Source: a virus. Taken from it: DNA of 64,000 nucleotides. Below the pieces are notes generated by a model. The model saw only the letters and a program-made list of their open reading frames with translations, was not told the origin of the DNA and made no database searches. Of this stretch, positions 16,701 to 25,231 are shown piece by piece. Every line of letters begins with the position of its first letter. Within the stretch, counting starts at the first letter, position 1. The stretch lies in IMG/VR virus record IMGVR_UViG_3300030333_002570, positions 1-64,000 of that record, one strand, 5' to 3'. A program made the position numbers and the translations under genes.

Positions 16701-16859
16701 AGTAGACAGAGACAATTATCAAATGAATATGCGATGCAGACAGCAATAGAATTTGTTCCTGTACCAATGCTCATTGAGAAGTTAGTTGAAATTCCTAAGC
16801 CTATACCAATAAATAATCCTATACCAGTACCAGTCCCTCAGAAACAGCAACAGAAGTAA
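13773..16859 (+). CDS. Tape-measure-like virion structural protein, 1028 aa
   Basis: This large protein has a coiled-coil-like basic region (residues 45-80, EKAERRRLKREQ) and several hydrophobic helices (around 115-145, 200-230 and 365-425). A Lys/Pro-rich linker (240-350) follows, and a Gly/Ala/Met-rich C-terminal part (750-930). These are features of tail tape measures or hub-lumen proteins that are injected or cross membranes. The N-terminus (LQLYKFINPGGAG) is similar to that of the next gene, so the two look like ancient paralogues. A 13-residue motif occurs twice near residues 610 and 665. It probably replaces T4 gp29. Confidence 0.85.
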   Translation: MAKLQLYKFINPGGAGTSKGLKHNAGRTAILGINRLGSTLNGITQIVGDMGSIAKATDRVERLQEKAERRRLKREQDQAAEDELERKNALMGKGIKWKGAVKKQKKGFAEQFFDKIITPFASFLKIVGSWLIGLGGKLAMYEGLKWLADPANKDKVELFLHKLHVVWSKISGFFMGRIGNIMDGFANLFGTGSTLGERLKGLGELILGIVGLGALLNPFGLMDAILSLLGWDWYRDKPQRGTNKGPNQGRNSRPGKNPRWTKTSSSINRRFGKNGNRLFDQYRRMGMSESEALKRVTRAARKNPQAFKPPKPTSGLSPKGAPKGKIIKPGAKPGLGKMLKRTNLKFLGPKALKGVKGVFKNVFGRIPFFGAALTTLFSLMMGEPLDQALWKGGGSAIGGALGTLIPIPGVGSLVGMLVGEYVGDLMYTMFSGGGIKAVGDRLKQDIKNVFNQVGNLINWVKKGFVRLYEGLPKWKIPELPKWVPRRDWISKWMLMGLPGMEIPNPIWLANPLNIWPKAKLIASAFFGDSAIPKGKTETGQNAPKELSEQEKEKIKGATSGVNARKRAELEGKTPIYNKRGRIVGWKDNETGEVTKQETKYAAPDPNKRQMGRSAAKKRQEANKSKSNIISSITPTEEPKNQWWDFLDWFPNKKKEDDKPKQQMGRSAAKKRQEAKKSETTQIGPWAPGSGGFKTYEDHLNKPKKEESKSKWWNPFSWGKMRGGKVLGYGAVPPRLLNKQYFFGKIFKGISRAVSGVVKTVTNVVKSVASSPILGAIMQVAPIIFPPAAPFIYGAQAVMSLAQGNIMGAIAPAMGALGGFFPGTFGPTSAIGKFLDGPIGKIGMGFLEGGVGGALSAGLGALGGSDMFKGSKIGKFLQGNMGQMIGSAAAALIPGVANVPGLSQLFGMESFMQPLDMMQTLADGMGMGGMFKAISGMMAGGNFMQGLRELAPELGVDPRVLGVFDKSSNMFSASSSGSRQRQLSNEYAMQTAIEFVPVPMLIEKLVEIPKPIPINNPIPVPVPQKQQQK
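15597..15796 (+). repeat. Pair of 41-nt direct repeats inside the tape-measure gene
   Basis: Copies at 15597-15637 and 15756-15796 differ at one base and encode QMGRSAAKKRQEA in the same frame. The spacer is Pro/Lys/Trp-rich. It looks like a recent internal duplication in a linker region. Confidence 0.85.
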
Positions 16860-16862
16860 GTA

Positions 16863-19800
16863 ATGACATCTAGTTTTCCTAAAAGTAGAAAAATTAATAT
16901 GTATAAGTTCGTCTCACCAACGAAGGCGGCTGCTGGTGCAGAGGATCCTGGGATGGCAAAACTTGCTGGTCAAACTATACAGGCAATTAATAATTTAGGT
17001 AGTGTAGTAAACAGTATTGCTGGTCTTGCTAATGATCTTAGAAATATACAACTTGCTAATTTAGATGAATTAAAAAGGAAGAAAATATTTAAAGCAAAAT
17101 TTGATAAACCTGAAAAGGGTAAGTTTACTGGATTTGTTAATGATTTTATAGGAAGGGGAGCTCCTAAGTTCTGGGAAGCATTACTTAATATGTTCTCTGG
17201 TCTTCTTAAATTGATGATTATTCGACCAATATTAAAATGGTTGGCTAATCCAGAAAATCAAGAAAAGATAGAGAAGACTTTAAAGACTCTTGATACTGTA
17301 TTCAGGTTCCTTAAAGCATTTGTAGGGACAAATGTCACTAGAATACTTGATGGATTGTACGATCTGTTAAGAGATGATGCTACGTTGTGGCAGAGGATAG
17401 GTGGATTTGTTAAAGCTATGGTGGCTATGGGGGCATTATTAGCCCCATTAATGATCCTTAGAAATCCAAGAGGGACTATAATACTCTTAAGGAATTCTCT
17501 AAAATTATTCCAATCAGGTCTTCTTAAGTTCCATAAAGGACTTAAGCTGCGTAAGTTAGGTCGTCTTGGTAAGATAGCGACTGTTGCAACTGCTATTGGT
17601 GGAACTGCTTACGTTGCTAAGAAAGGTTGGGAGTATGGTCAGGATATTGCTGACAATATGGAACCATCTGCTTTTGGTGGTGGTAGAGGTGGTGATATAA
17701 CTCTTATGGAGTTTGAAGGCTCCTTTAGTATGGATGATATTAAAGGTGGCGGTCAAACTGTCATCGGTGAGATGACCAAACGACTTGGTAATCTTGAGAG
17801 AGCATTTGGTGGTTTAGTTCCAAAAGAAGAATATTATAAGACTTTACCACAGAGAGCAACAGGTGGATGGATTAATGGACCTGATTCTGGTTATCCTGTA
17901 TCATTAGGTCGTAAAGGTGGACAAGCAGACTTTATCGGTCACGGTTTAGAGTACGTAGCAAGGAATAACAAGGGTGAAGACTACGTTATTCCGATTAATA
18001 ACTTTGCAACTAGAGCAGTTCCTGGATTGGTATCTGCTAATATGAGGATGGCACATGCTCAGGGATTTGATATTCCTGGTGAACTACCAAGAGGTAAAGA
18101 TCATTTCTTCTGGGGTAGTATTAAAAAATGGGCAACGAATAAATTTACTGATAATCATGGTATAAGTTCTTTATGGAGTAAAAAACCTAAGAATCAGGGT
18201 GCTCCAGAGGGTTCTGGATGGTTTGGAAAAGCCATGAATTGGGGTAAAAACCTATTAGGTTTTGGTAAACCAGCAGAAGAGAAAAAACCAAGTATATGGC
18301 AGAATATTTTAAGTAATGCTGGCCAAATAGGTTCAATGTTTGGTGGTAAAGGTGGTGCTATTGGTGGTGCTATCCAAACTATCTTTGGTGGAGGAGGTTC
18401 TCTCGAAGGTGGTAAGGCTAGTGGATGGGATATTGCTCAAAGTCTTATGGGTGTTGCTGGATCATTTATGGATCCAGGTAGTAAAGCTGCTAATTGGTTA
18501 GGTAAAATTGGTGGTATTGGTAGTGCATTCTTCGGACCTGGTTCTGAAGGAATGACCTTTGGAGAGAAACTTGGTAGTGCTCTTGGAGTAATATCAGGTG
18601 GAGATGGAATGCTCGGACAAGTTGGTGATGCTCTTTCAGGTGGTCAAATTGGTGAACCTACAGGATGGGCTGATCAGGGATCCATGCGTGTTGGTGAAGG
18701 TGGAGCATCAGGTAGTGGAGGTGGACCTAAAGTTGGTCGTGATGGAGTTGCAAGATCTGCTAATGGTGGTATACAAGCAGCAATTAGAGCTGGTAGAACA
18801 GCGTTACAAAAAGGATTTACTGTATCTAATCACCCTAATTTTAGAAATAATAAGTGGAAAGGAGAAGGTGCTAATAGAAGAGGTGAGGATACTTCAGGTC
18901 GTCAACCAGTACGAGGAGGAAAACTTCATCAAAGAGGACTTGCTATTGATATTACAGATCATAGAAAGGGTCAAAATGCTCAGGCAAATCTTAGAGCATA
19001 TGCTGATGAATTATTTGGAAATAGAAAAGGTCAAGGTATTGCTGTAATAGCAAATAATAAATGGGGAACATGGCAAACTGGTGGTAGTAAGAAAGGACCA
19101 GGTTCTCACACTAAACCTAATACTACTACAGTTGGTTTTGCTGATAAACAAATTGCTGGCCAAGGTGGAGTAGGACTTGGTGAAAGTGATTTAAGGATGA
19201 TGAAAAAAGCTATTGTTTCTGAATCTGGTCAGACTGATACTACTACAGGAGCATTAATGGCTCGTAGTATTTTCAATCAAGCACAACAGATTGACAGTGG
19301 TTCAAGTTCTTCTATGTTTGGTGGTGCAAAAACACCTACTGAGATAATAGAGAATTTATTCCCTAAGAGTAATATTTGGGATAAACAATTATCTTCTGGA
19401 GAGAATAAGGCAGGAGAAAATATGCTTTCTTTGGCTTTTGATACTAAAACTTTATATAAGAAATTAAAAGATAAAGATTTAAGTGATGATTATGCTTCTG
19501 CCCTAATGGGAGCATCTTCCTTTGGTAAGGGTTCCATATATGGAGCAGGTAGTAAGGATACTACTCTTGCTTGGAGTGATATGAACTTCGCTACTTCTAA
19601 GGAAGGTTCAGATGATGCTCATCAAATATATGGAGATAAGAAGAAGGGAGGAAAATGGTTCCCTGGAGGACTGGGTGGATCAACAATGTTCCCTTCTCAA
19701 ATGAGCACAGCGAAACAAGATACTAATACAAATTATGGTGGTGGTACTGCTAAACAAACAGGTGGTTCAGGAGGTACTGGTAGTATTTTAAGTGGTCCTC

Positions 19801-20117
19801 AAGCAAAGCAGAAAGCAGGTGGAGATGGTAATGGTGCAGAGGATGGAAGAAATCAAAATATGATGAAGAAGATCACTGAGCAAAGGTCAAGAGCTCAAGA
19901 ACAAATGAGACAGAGCCAAGCTCAGATGGTTCAATCAGTGATAGAAAGTGTTTCTGCTAATAATCAAGCAGTTCGTTCTTCCGTTGCTGCTGCACAATCT
20001 GCCATAGCTAATTTGTTAGCTAAATCTAGAACTGGTTCTCCAGCTTCTAGAGCAGGTGCTATTAGAAATTCACAAGCACAAATACAAAATAGTAACTTTA
20101 ACTCATTTATAATTTAA
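16863..20117 (+). CDS. Tape-measure-like protein with a putative peptidoglycan hydrolase domain, 1084 aa
   Basis: The N-terminus (KINMYKFVSPTKAAAGAEDP) parallels the previous gene, and hydrophobic helices follow (residues 105-130 and 185-260). At about 620-755 there is an M15/Hedgehog-type metallopeptidase signature: KLHQRGLAIDI with His689 and Asp696 as possible zinc ligands, and a later His749 in PGSHTKP. Residues 775-900 carry a pattern recalling SleB-type hydrolases (MMKKAIVSESGQ, then ALMARSIFNQAQ). The C-terminus is a Gln/Ala-rich helix. It probably lies in the tail tube and cuts the cell wall on infection. The domain calls are by eye. Confidence 0.82.
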   Translation: MTSSFPKSRKINMYKFVSPTKAAAGAEDPGMAKLAGQTIQAINNLGSVVNSIAGLANDLRNIQLANLDELKRKKIFKAKFDKPEKGKFTGFVNDFIGRGAPKFWEALLNMFSGLLKLMIIRPILKWLANPENQEKIEKTLKTLDTVFRFLKAFVGTNVTRILDGLYDLLRDDATLWQRIGGFVKAMVAMGALLAPLMILRNPRGTIILLRNSLKLFQSGLLKFHKGLKLRKLGRLGKIATVATAIGGTAYVAKKGWEYGQDIADNMEPSAFGGGRGGDITLMEFEGSFSMDDIKGGGQTVIGEMTKRLGNLERAFGGLVPKEEYYKTLPQRATGGWINGPDSGYPVSLGRKGGQADFIGHGLEYVARNNKGEDYVIPINNFATRAVPGLVSANMRMAHAQGFDIPGELPRGKDHFFWGSIKKWATNKFTDNHGISSLWSKKPKNQGAPEGSGWFGKAMNWGKNLLGFGKPAEEKKPSIWQNILSNAGQIGSMFGGKGGAIGGAIQTIFGGGGSLEGGKASGWDIAQSLMGVAGSFMDPGSKAANWLGKIGGIGSAFFGPGSEGMTFGEKLGSALGVISGGDGMLGQVGDALSGGQIGEPTGWADQGSMRVGEGGASGSGGGPKVGRDGVARSANGGIQAAIRAGRTALQKGFTVSNHPNFRNNKWKGEGANRRGEDTSGRQPVRGGKLHQRGLAIDITDHRKGQNAQANLRAYADELFGNRKGQGIAVIANNKWGTWQTGGSKKGPGSHTKPNTTTVGFADKQIAGQGGVGLGESDLRMMKKAIVSESGQTDTTTGALMARSIFNQAQQIDSGSSSSMFGGAKTPTEIIENLFPKSNIWDKQLSSGENKAGENMLSLAFDTKTLYKKLKDKDLSDDYASALMGASSFGKGSIYGAGSKDTTLAWSDMNFATSKEGSDDAHQIYGDKKKGGKWFPGGLGGSTMFPSQMSTAKQDTNTNYGGGTAKQTGGSGGTGSILSGPQAKQKAGGDGNGAEDGRNQNMMKKITEQRSRAQEQMRQSQAQMVQSVIESVSANNQAVRSSVAAAQSAIANLLAKSRTGSPASRAGAIRNSQAQIQNSNFNSFII

Positions 20118-20118
20118 A

Positions 20119-21504
20119 ATGCCAAAATTAAGAAGAGATGTTGGTGAAATAGAATATCGTCTTACTATCCATAGAGATGGTAAGAGAATAGAGAATGATG
20201 GCAACTTTAATTTTAGGTCATTTTGCCAAGGATTTTCAATACAAGAGAGTTTTCAATTAGCAACAGTAGAAGCATCTTTTATATTTTCTGATGCTGCTGG
20301 TATGATTGCTGTACTGAGTGGTGCTGAAGAGATTAGATTACAAATAATTAGTTCTATTGTTGATAGGATCTATAAATTTAGGATTTATAGAGTTCATTCT
20401 CGCACTAGATCGTCACAAACAAGTGATGTCTTTATGGTTGATTGTGTTAGTGATGAGTATATGAGAAATGAAAGCACATCTGTTTTTGGTAATTCGGATA
20501 TTCTTTTTAAGAAGAAGAGAAAAGCAGAGAATATGATTGAGACCTTGGTTAAAGGAGGTAATTATCTTAACTCAAGTAAAAATCTTTATATAGAAGATAC
20601 TGTCAATAAACATTCATTTGTTGCAGTTAATTGGAGACCATTAGATACAATTTATTGGATTGCAAGACGTAGTATAAGAAAGTCTAAGTTAAGTGGAGCA
20701 TTACAAAATGCATTTTCCTTTTATGAGAATGGGTTAGGTTATCATTTTAAATCTATTGACAAAGTAATTGATGATATTAATAATCAACCAAAAGATGAGG
20801 ACACAAACTTTATCACTGGTGTACCTAGGATGTACACATATGCTATGAGTCCTAAACAAATGGATGATGAAGTCTTAGATGCCTTTACTTTTCAGGGTCT
20901 TGCTTTTCCTGAAGAAAAAAATATTTTAAGAAGTTTGAGAAATGGTACATGGTCTGGATATACAGTTGGGTTTGATCCAGTTAATATTACATCATCTAAG
21001 ATGGGATTGAGTAAAGATACAACAACTGATGATACTCGTTATACTATTGAGGGTATGTGGTCAAAGATGTCACATCTTAATGGTAAAATGACTGTTGATC
21101 CTATTACACAGATGGATGTTAGCGTTCAAAAACAAGTATTGAAACCTAGACGAGTTCGATATACAATGTTACCGAATCAAGTATTTGATCCTAAGTTTGT
21201 TGATAATGCTCAACCAAACTATCAGCAATTAGCTGACTTGGAAGCATATCAGTATATGAGGATGGAAACACTTACTAATATACAACTGCGTATTAATGTA
21301 CCTGGAAACCTAGACTTATATGCTGGTTCTGGTATTGAACTCAACATACCAGCAACTTTTAAAATTGGTCAAAAGACCCAGATGGATAAAAAATACAGTG
21401 GTAAATACCTTATTTCAACGGTAACTCATTCCACTGAAGCAGAAGGTAGTAAGTTTAGTACAACCCTGACATTACTCAAAGACTCGATTCTTAGAGATAA
21501 ATAG
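20119..21504 (+). CDS. gp27: gp27-like baseplate hub protein
   Basis: This 461-aa protein follows the tape-measure pair and precedes the spike gene. It has the beta-rich pattern of gp27/VgrG-type hubs: VEASFIFSDAAGMIAVLSGA, FRIYRVHSRTRSSQTSDVFM, then a C-terminal barrel (YSGKYLISTVTHSTEAEGSK). The motif FVAVNWRPLDTIYWIARRSI is typical of cyanophage hub proteins, from memory. It would form the trimeric hub that holds the gp5-like spike. A virion structural role is nearly certain; gp27 equivalence is likely. Confidence 0.8.
   Translation: MPKLRRDVGEIEYRLTIHRDGKRIENDGNFNFRSFCQGFSIQESFQLATVEASFIFSDAAGMIAVLSGAEEIRLQIISSIVDRIYKFRIYRVHSRTRSSQTSDVFMVDCVSDEYMRNESTSVFGNSDILFKKKRKAENMIETLVKGGNYLNSSKNLYIEDTVNKHSFVAVNWRPLDTIYWIARRSIRKSKLSGALQNAFSFYENGLGYHFKSIDKVIDDINNQPKDEDTNFITGVPRMYTYAMSPKQMDDEVLDAFTFQGLAFPEEKNILRSLRNGTWSGYTVGFDPVNITSSKMGLSKDTTTDDTRYTIEGMWSKMSHLNGKMTVDPITQMDVSVQKQVLKPRRVRYTMLPNQVFDPKFVDNAQPNYQQLADLEAYQYMRMETLTNIQLRINVPGNLDLYAGSGIELNIPATFKIGQKTQMDKKYSGKYLISTVTHSTEAEGSKFSTTLTLLKDSILRDK
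21496..21503 (+). promoter_or_regulatory. Possible late promoter box before cp12
   Basis: GATAAATA overlaps the stop of the hub gene and lies 34 bases before the cp12 ATG, which has its own ACGGAGAG ribosome-binding site. A late box here would place cp12 and cpeT under late control. Confidence 0.5.
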
Positions 21505-21537
21505 TATTGTTACCTATTAGTAACGGAGAGAAACATT

Positions 21538-21765
21538 ATGAAAACTATCGAAGACCATATTGCAGCAGACATAGCTATTATTGATGATCCTACAACTAAT
21601 GCTGCAGCTCGCAGACATTACAAAGAGGAGTTGCATGAATTAGAAGTTTATGCAGAGCATCATCATGATGAGATAGAAGCAGGAGATCACCATGATCCTA
21701 ATGCTATTGAATTATTCTGTGAGATGCATCCTGATGAGCCAGAATGTTTAATATATGACGATTGA
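21538..21765 (+). CDS. cp12: CP12 Calvin-cycle inhibitor
   Basis: CP12 binds GAPDH and phosphoribulokinase and blocks the Calvin cycle; cyanophage copies redirect host carbon flux to NADPH and pentose production. The 75-aa protein has the acidic helical N-terminus (KTIEDHIAADIAIIDD) and the diagnostic C-terminus LFCEMHPDEPECLIYDD with the cysteine pair that closes the GAPDH-binding loop. The N-terminal cysteine pair of plant CP12 is absent, as in several cyanobacterial and phage forms. It overlaps cpeT by 11 bases. Confidence 0.93.
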   Translation: MKTIEDHIAADIAIIDDPTTNAAARRHYKEELHELEVYAEHHHDEIEAGDHHDPNAIELFCEMHPDEPECLIYDD

Positions 21766-22201
21766 TGACTATTTGTTAGGTCATTGGTCGAATAGACAAC
21801 AAGCACAATCCAATCCCCACTCTTTTGCCCAGACTGAGATTATATGGGAAAAAGAGGAGGATTGGTACAAATCAAAAAATTTTTATCGTGTAGATGGTCC
21901 TGAAAAACCTTATAGACAGAAAAGACATAAGATAAAGGTCTTTGAAGATAAGGTAATCATGGAGAACTATCGCTTAGACTTGACAAGGAATGAAGAATGT
22001 GATATGTTATTCCTCTTTGAGGATGGTTCTTGGCATGGAAAATTGGATAGTGAGAGATGTCGAGGGGATAGAGGAAACCGTATTGTTTCAGAAATTCATC
22101 TATATGGTGACAAACTTCATTGCAAAGATCAAGGATTTGACTCCAACAACAACGTTGTATGGGGGTCTCCTTATTTGTACCGTTTTGTTAGGCTAGGCTA
22201 A
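21755..22201 (+). CDS. cpeT: CpeT-like phycobiliprotein lyase family protein
   Basis: CpcT/CpeT lyases attach bilins to phycobiliprotein cysteines; the phage version may handle bilins or act as a chaperone. The family signature appears at the start: LLGHWSNRQQAQSNPHSFAQ, followed by IIWEK and KNFYRVDGPEKPYRQKRH. At 148 aa it is shorter than host CpcT (about 195-200 aa). It fits functionally with ho1. Its translation is coupled to cp12 by overlap. Confidence 0.93.
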   Translation: MTIDDYLLGHWSNRQQAQSNPHSFAQTEIIWEKEEDWYKSKNFYRVDGPEKPYRQKRHKIKVFEDKVIMENYRLDLTRNEECDMLFLFEDGSWHGKLDSERCRGDRGNRIVSEIHLYGDKLHCKDQGFDSNNNVVWGSPYLYRFVRLG

Positions 22202-22250
22202 GGAAATATAAGGACAACCTTTAGATATTGGTAAAAGTAGCTAGAAATAC

Positions 22251-22279
22251 TTGCTTTTCCTGACATTCTATTATAAAAT
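22251..22279 (+). promoter_or_regulatory. Sigma70-type promoter
   Basis: TTGCTT (22251-22256), a 17-bp spacer and TAAAAT (22274-22279) lie 25 bases before ATG 22304. The 22202-22303 gap otherwise shows nothing. Confidence 0.6.
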
Positions 22280-22303
22280 AGTCTGAAGCATCAAATCGAA
22301 TCA

Positions 22304-22483
22304 ATGACTTACAGACATCCTGAGAGAGTTGTGGAGAAACTCACTGATGAGGAATGGGTAGAAATGATTGCTATCAAACAAGCAATAGCAGAAAATCCTT
22401 CTTCAGTACATCCAAGAAAAATGGAATACTTTACCGAATTACTAGTTCGTTCGGATAGTATCTATTCGAGGAAAATGTCATGA
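22304..22483 (+). CDS. Small hypothetical protein, 59 aa
   Basis: A charged helical protein (YRHPERVVEKLTDEEWVEMI) with no recognisable domain. It sits behind an early-type promoter inside the baseplate block, so it is probably an early takeover protein. Its TGA overlaps the next ATG in the ATGA arrangement. Confidence 0.65.
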   Translation: MTYRHPERVVEKLTDEEWVEMIAIKQAIAENPSSVHPRKMEYFTELLVRSDSIYSRKMS

Positions 22484-22644
22484 GTGGAGATACAGGTATA
22501 GAAGAACAACCATTGATCTTTTATTCTAGTGAAATGACTGCAGCTAAAAAAATCTTAATTAATAAGCATAAACTTTTAGTAAAACAAACAACTGGAGTAT
22601 ACGTTCAAGAAAGGTGGAGAACAGGCAGTCCTATGCAGGGATAA
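22480..22644 (+). CDS. Small hypothetical protein, 54 aa
   Basis: It is coupled to the previous gene by an ATGA overlap. The basic central helix (AAKKILINKHKLLVKQTTG) suggests a soluble, possibly nucleic-acid-binding peptide. Unknown function. Confidence 0.65.
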   Translation: MSGDTGIEEQPLIFYSSEMTAAKKILINKHKLLVKQTTGVYVQERWRTGSPMQG

Positions 22645-22647
22645 ATA
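22640..22647 (+). promoter_or_regulatory. Late promoter box before the gp5-like spike gene
   Basis: GATAAATA ends 19 bases before ATG 22667 and overlaps the stop of the preceding ORF. Confidence 0.6.
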
Positions 22648-22666
22648 ATAAAAAAGCCTGAATTAG

Positions 22667-24985
22667 ATGGAACTGGTTGATGGTATAGTTAACGAGAATG
22701 GTACGTCCTTTGTCGGTAAGGATGGTTTTTTCTGGTGGGTTGGTGAAGTAGAGGATAATGAAGATCCAATGGAATTGGGTCGTGTAAAAGTTCGTGTTCT
22801 TGGATACTACACAAGCTTTGATGGTGGTACTGTTGCAGATCTTCCTACTGATGGATTACCTTGGGCAACAGTATTACAACATACATCCCAAGCAGGTAAT
22901 AATGGACAAGGAGAATCTACAGGACAGTTACAACCTGGAGCAATAGTTTTAGGATTTTTCTTAGATGGTGAGATGGCACAGATGCCTATGGTATTGGGTG
23001 TCATGCGTGTTAATAAGTCAGATCTTACTAAAACACAGTCTTCTTTTGCATTTACAGATCAGGATTTAGTTCCTGGAACTTCTGTTAATTCTTCTGCTGT
23101 TCATCCAGCAGAGAGAAATGTTGTTAATCCAACTGCACCATTAAGACAGTCTGGTAATAATACTGTTGCAATTCCTGGTTGTAAACTTACTAATACTGGT
23201 GGTAGTGGATCTCCTAAGAATATTGGATCAGAGAAAGGTATACTAGGTGGAACAACTAATCCTATTAAACCTTCAACTCCTACTAAACTTATTCCTGCTG
23301 CTCATGGTGTTGGTGGTCCTTGGAAGACATTAGAGTACAAAATGTCTTATCTAATAGAGGATCTTGCTAACACTTCAGCAAATCTTGTTAAGATAGACAA
23401 AGATACTTACTTAGATATTGTTATTGGTTCATATGTTAAGAAAGAAGATTTAACTAAGAAGATTGATGATTACTTAAATGTTATCTTTACACAAGTAATA
23501 TCTGCTATGCGTCAATCAGTTGCTAATTTGGCAACTAACCTTAAAGTAGAGAATATTCTTCAGAGTTCTACTGGGTTACCATTTACTTCTTATAATATTA
23601 TTCAGGCAGAAGTAACTAAGATATTAACGTCATTATGTGCTTTAGATGCTAATATTGCCACATATAAAGCAACACCTCTTGCAACGATCAATGCTTATCT
23701 TGATACCTTCTTAGCAGGTGTTGAGGATAAACCCACTTTAGTTAAGAAAACGGTTGATACTGTTGTTGCAGATATAGTTAAGGATGCTGCTAGTATTGTA
23801 ACTGGTGTTGGTGATATTACTAAGAGTGTTAAAACTACTGTTAGTGGCATTGGGGAAGCAACTAAGATTATTGATGAATGGGAGAAAGGCAGTGGTATAT
23901 ACGAACTAAACACAAACCTTTTTGAGACAGTAAACACTAATCTTACTGGATTAATGAAACTACTGACCAAATTTACAAGTAGTAACTGTAATAGGTCTTC
24001 AGGAACAACATCGTCCGTTGGATGGTATCCCTTGTATGGTATTACTAATACAGTAAAGGATGTGTATGGTACCATGTTTGATGAAGCAGATCCATATCTC
24101 ACCAGTAGTAAAAATTATTTGAATGGTTCATATGAACTATATCTTGGAACTCCTGGTCGTCAGGGTGAAGTTCACAAGAAATCAAATGGTACAACTCATA
24201 CATCAGTCTCATTTAATGATGCTCATCTTTATGAGAAGCAGATAAGAGATCAATTAAGAAGAGATTTGCCACCAGATAGGTATGAATCTCTTACTTCTGA
24301 GGAAATTGAGGCAACAGTAAAGGAATATGTAGATGAAAAAACTGGTAAAAAGGGTGATATTGGTGGGTTAGTAGCAGATCATATTTCATATGCAGGTGCT
24401 TTGACTCAAGAAGTTCATGGTGATGATTGTAAATTGGTCAATGGTGGTTATGTTAGGACTATTGATGGTGATTATCATTTAAAGGTAACTGGTAACTGTC
24501 ATATAGAAGTTGGTGGTGGGTTTTTCCTTAGTGCTGAAGGTGCTGGATCTACTGCACCACAGAAGAACACTATTAAGTTTGGATCTGATCTTGACATGAA
24601 TGTTGTTGGTGCTAAGTTTGAATTGCAAGGTGCAGAGTGTAATGTCGCATCTATTTCTACTAAGATAACAGGACATTTATTTGAGAATTCTTCTTATCAA
24701 CAGACTATGAGTGCTGTAGAACTATCATTTACTGCTGATAATTCAATTGAAATGGTGACACCACACCTATTACAACTGATAAATGTTGAAGAAAATTCAA
24801 CACCTAAGAAAATGACTGGGATACGTACAGTGGTTTCTGGTGGATGGGATACCCAAATTAATCCATCAGATGTTAAGGGATATAGAATTTCCTTGACTTC
24901 CACCCGATCTTCCTATAACCTGCCAGTGACGGACAATCTATTTTCTGTCACAGTGGCAGATGCGGTTCGCTTGACAACCGCATAG
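22667..24985 (+). CDS. gp5: gp5-like baseplate hub spike lacking the lysozyme domain
   Basis: This 772-aa protein forms the central spike. The N-terminal OB-fold is seen in GFFWWVGEVEDNEDPMELGR and VKVRVLGYYTSFD. A Ser/Thr and helical middle follows (residues 200-450), and then a beta-helix-like C-terminus (about 590-690) rich in short strands (GGYVRTIDGDYHLKVTGNCH, then IEVGGGFF). The T4 gp5 lysozyme domain and its catalytic residues are not visible. Wall digestion may be supplied by the hydrolase-like domain of the gene at 16863. Confidence 0.88.
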   Translation: MELVDGIVNENGTSFVGKDGFFWWVGEVEDNEDPMELGRVKVRVLGYYTSFDGGTVADLPTDGLPWATVLQHTSQAGNNGQGESTGQLQPGAIVLGFFLDGEMAQMPMVLGVMRVNKSDLTKTQSSFAFTDQDLVPGTSVNSSAVHPAERNVVNPTAPLRQSGNNTVAIPGCKLTNTGGSGSPKNIGSEKGILGGTTNPIKPSTPTKLIPAAHGVGGPWKTLEYKMSYLIEDLANTSANLVKIDKDTYLDIVIGSYVKKEDLTKKIDDYLNVIFTQVISAMRQSVANLATNLKVENILQSSTGLPFTSYNIIQAEVTKILTSLCALDANIATYKATPLATINAYLDTFLAGVEDKPTLVKKTVDTVVADIVKDAASIVTGVGDITKSVKTTVSGIGEATKIIDEWEKGSGIYELNTNLFETVNTNLTGLMKLLTKFTSSNCNRSSGTTSSVGWYPLYGITNTVKDVYGTMFDEADPYLTSSKNYLNGSYELYLGTPGRQGEVHKKSNGTTHTSVSFNDAHLYEKQIRDQLRRDLPPDRYESLTSEEIEATVKEYVDEKTGKKGDIGGLVADHISYAGALTQEVHGDDCKLVNGGYVRTIDGDYHLKVTGNCHIEVGGGFFLSAEGAGSTAPQKNTIKFGSDLDMNVVGAKFELQGAECNVASISTKITGHLFENSSYQQTMSAVELSFTADNSIEMVTPHLLQLINVEENSTPKKMTGIRTVVSGGWDTQINPSDVKGYRISLTSTRSSYNLPVTDNLFSVTVADAVRLTTA

Positions 24986-24999
24986 GACTCTGCTATACT
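24960..24999 (+). promoter_or_regulatory. Hairpin with sigma70 promoter embedded in its loop
   Basis: ATGCGGTT (24960-24967) pairs perfectly with AACCGCAT (24976-24983) around an 8-base loop that holds most of TTGACA (24971-24976). TATACT (24994-24999) follows after 17 bp. The hairpin spans the last codons of the spike gene. Another imperfect hairpin (24921-24958) lies just upstream. Confidence 0.8.
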
Positions 25000-25024
25000 A
25001 TGAAAGTAAACAACGAGGCATACC

Positions 25025-25231
25025 ATGTCTAACTCTACACAAGCACCATCTGACGTTCTTGAGCATGTATTCGTAAACCTATCAAAAAGACAGGTTACCT
25101 TGCTTGATGAAGAAGGTTACACACAAGATGTGAACTTCAAGTTTGACTCAGAGGGAACAGAAGGATTCGCAGAGGTTATTGCAATTCTCAGCGAAAACCT
25201 AAAAGAAGAAACACTTACCATATATGACTGA
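25025..25231 (+). CDS. Small conserved-type hypothetical protein, 68 aa
   Basis: An acidic soluble protein; LEHVFVNLSKRQVTLLDEEG and the C-terminal helix FAEVIAILSENLKEETLT suggest a small alpha/beta fold. It is expressed from the strong promoter 26 bases upstream and overlaps the next gene by eight bases. Function unknown. Confidence 0.75.
   Translation: MSNSTQAPSDVLEHVFVNLSKRQVTLLDEEGYTQDVNFKFDSEGTEGFAEVIAILSENLKEETLTIYD

Noticed and set aside
22667-24985. T4-type lysozyme domain in the spike
   Set aside because: No lysozyme catalytic Glu/Asp/Thr segment was found between the OB-fold and beta-helix.
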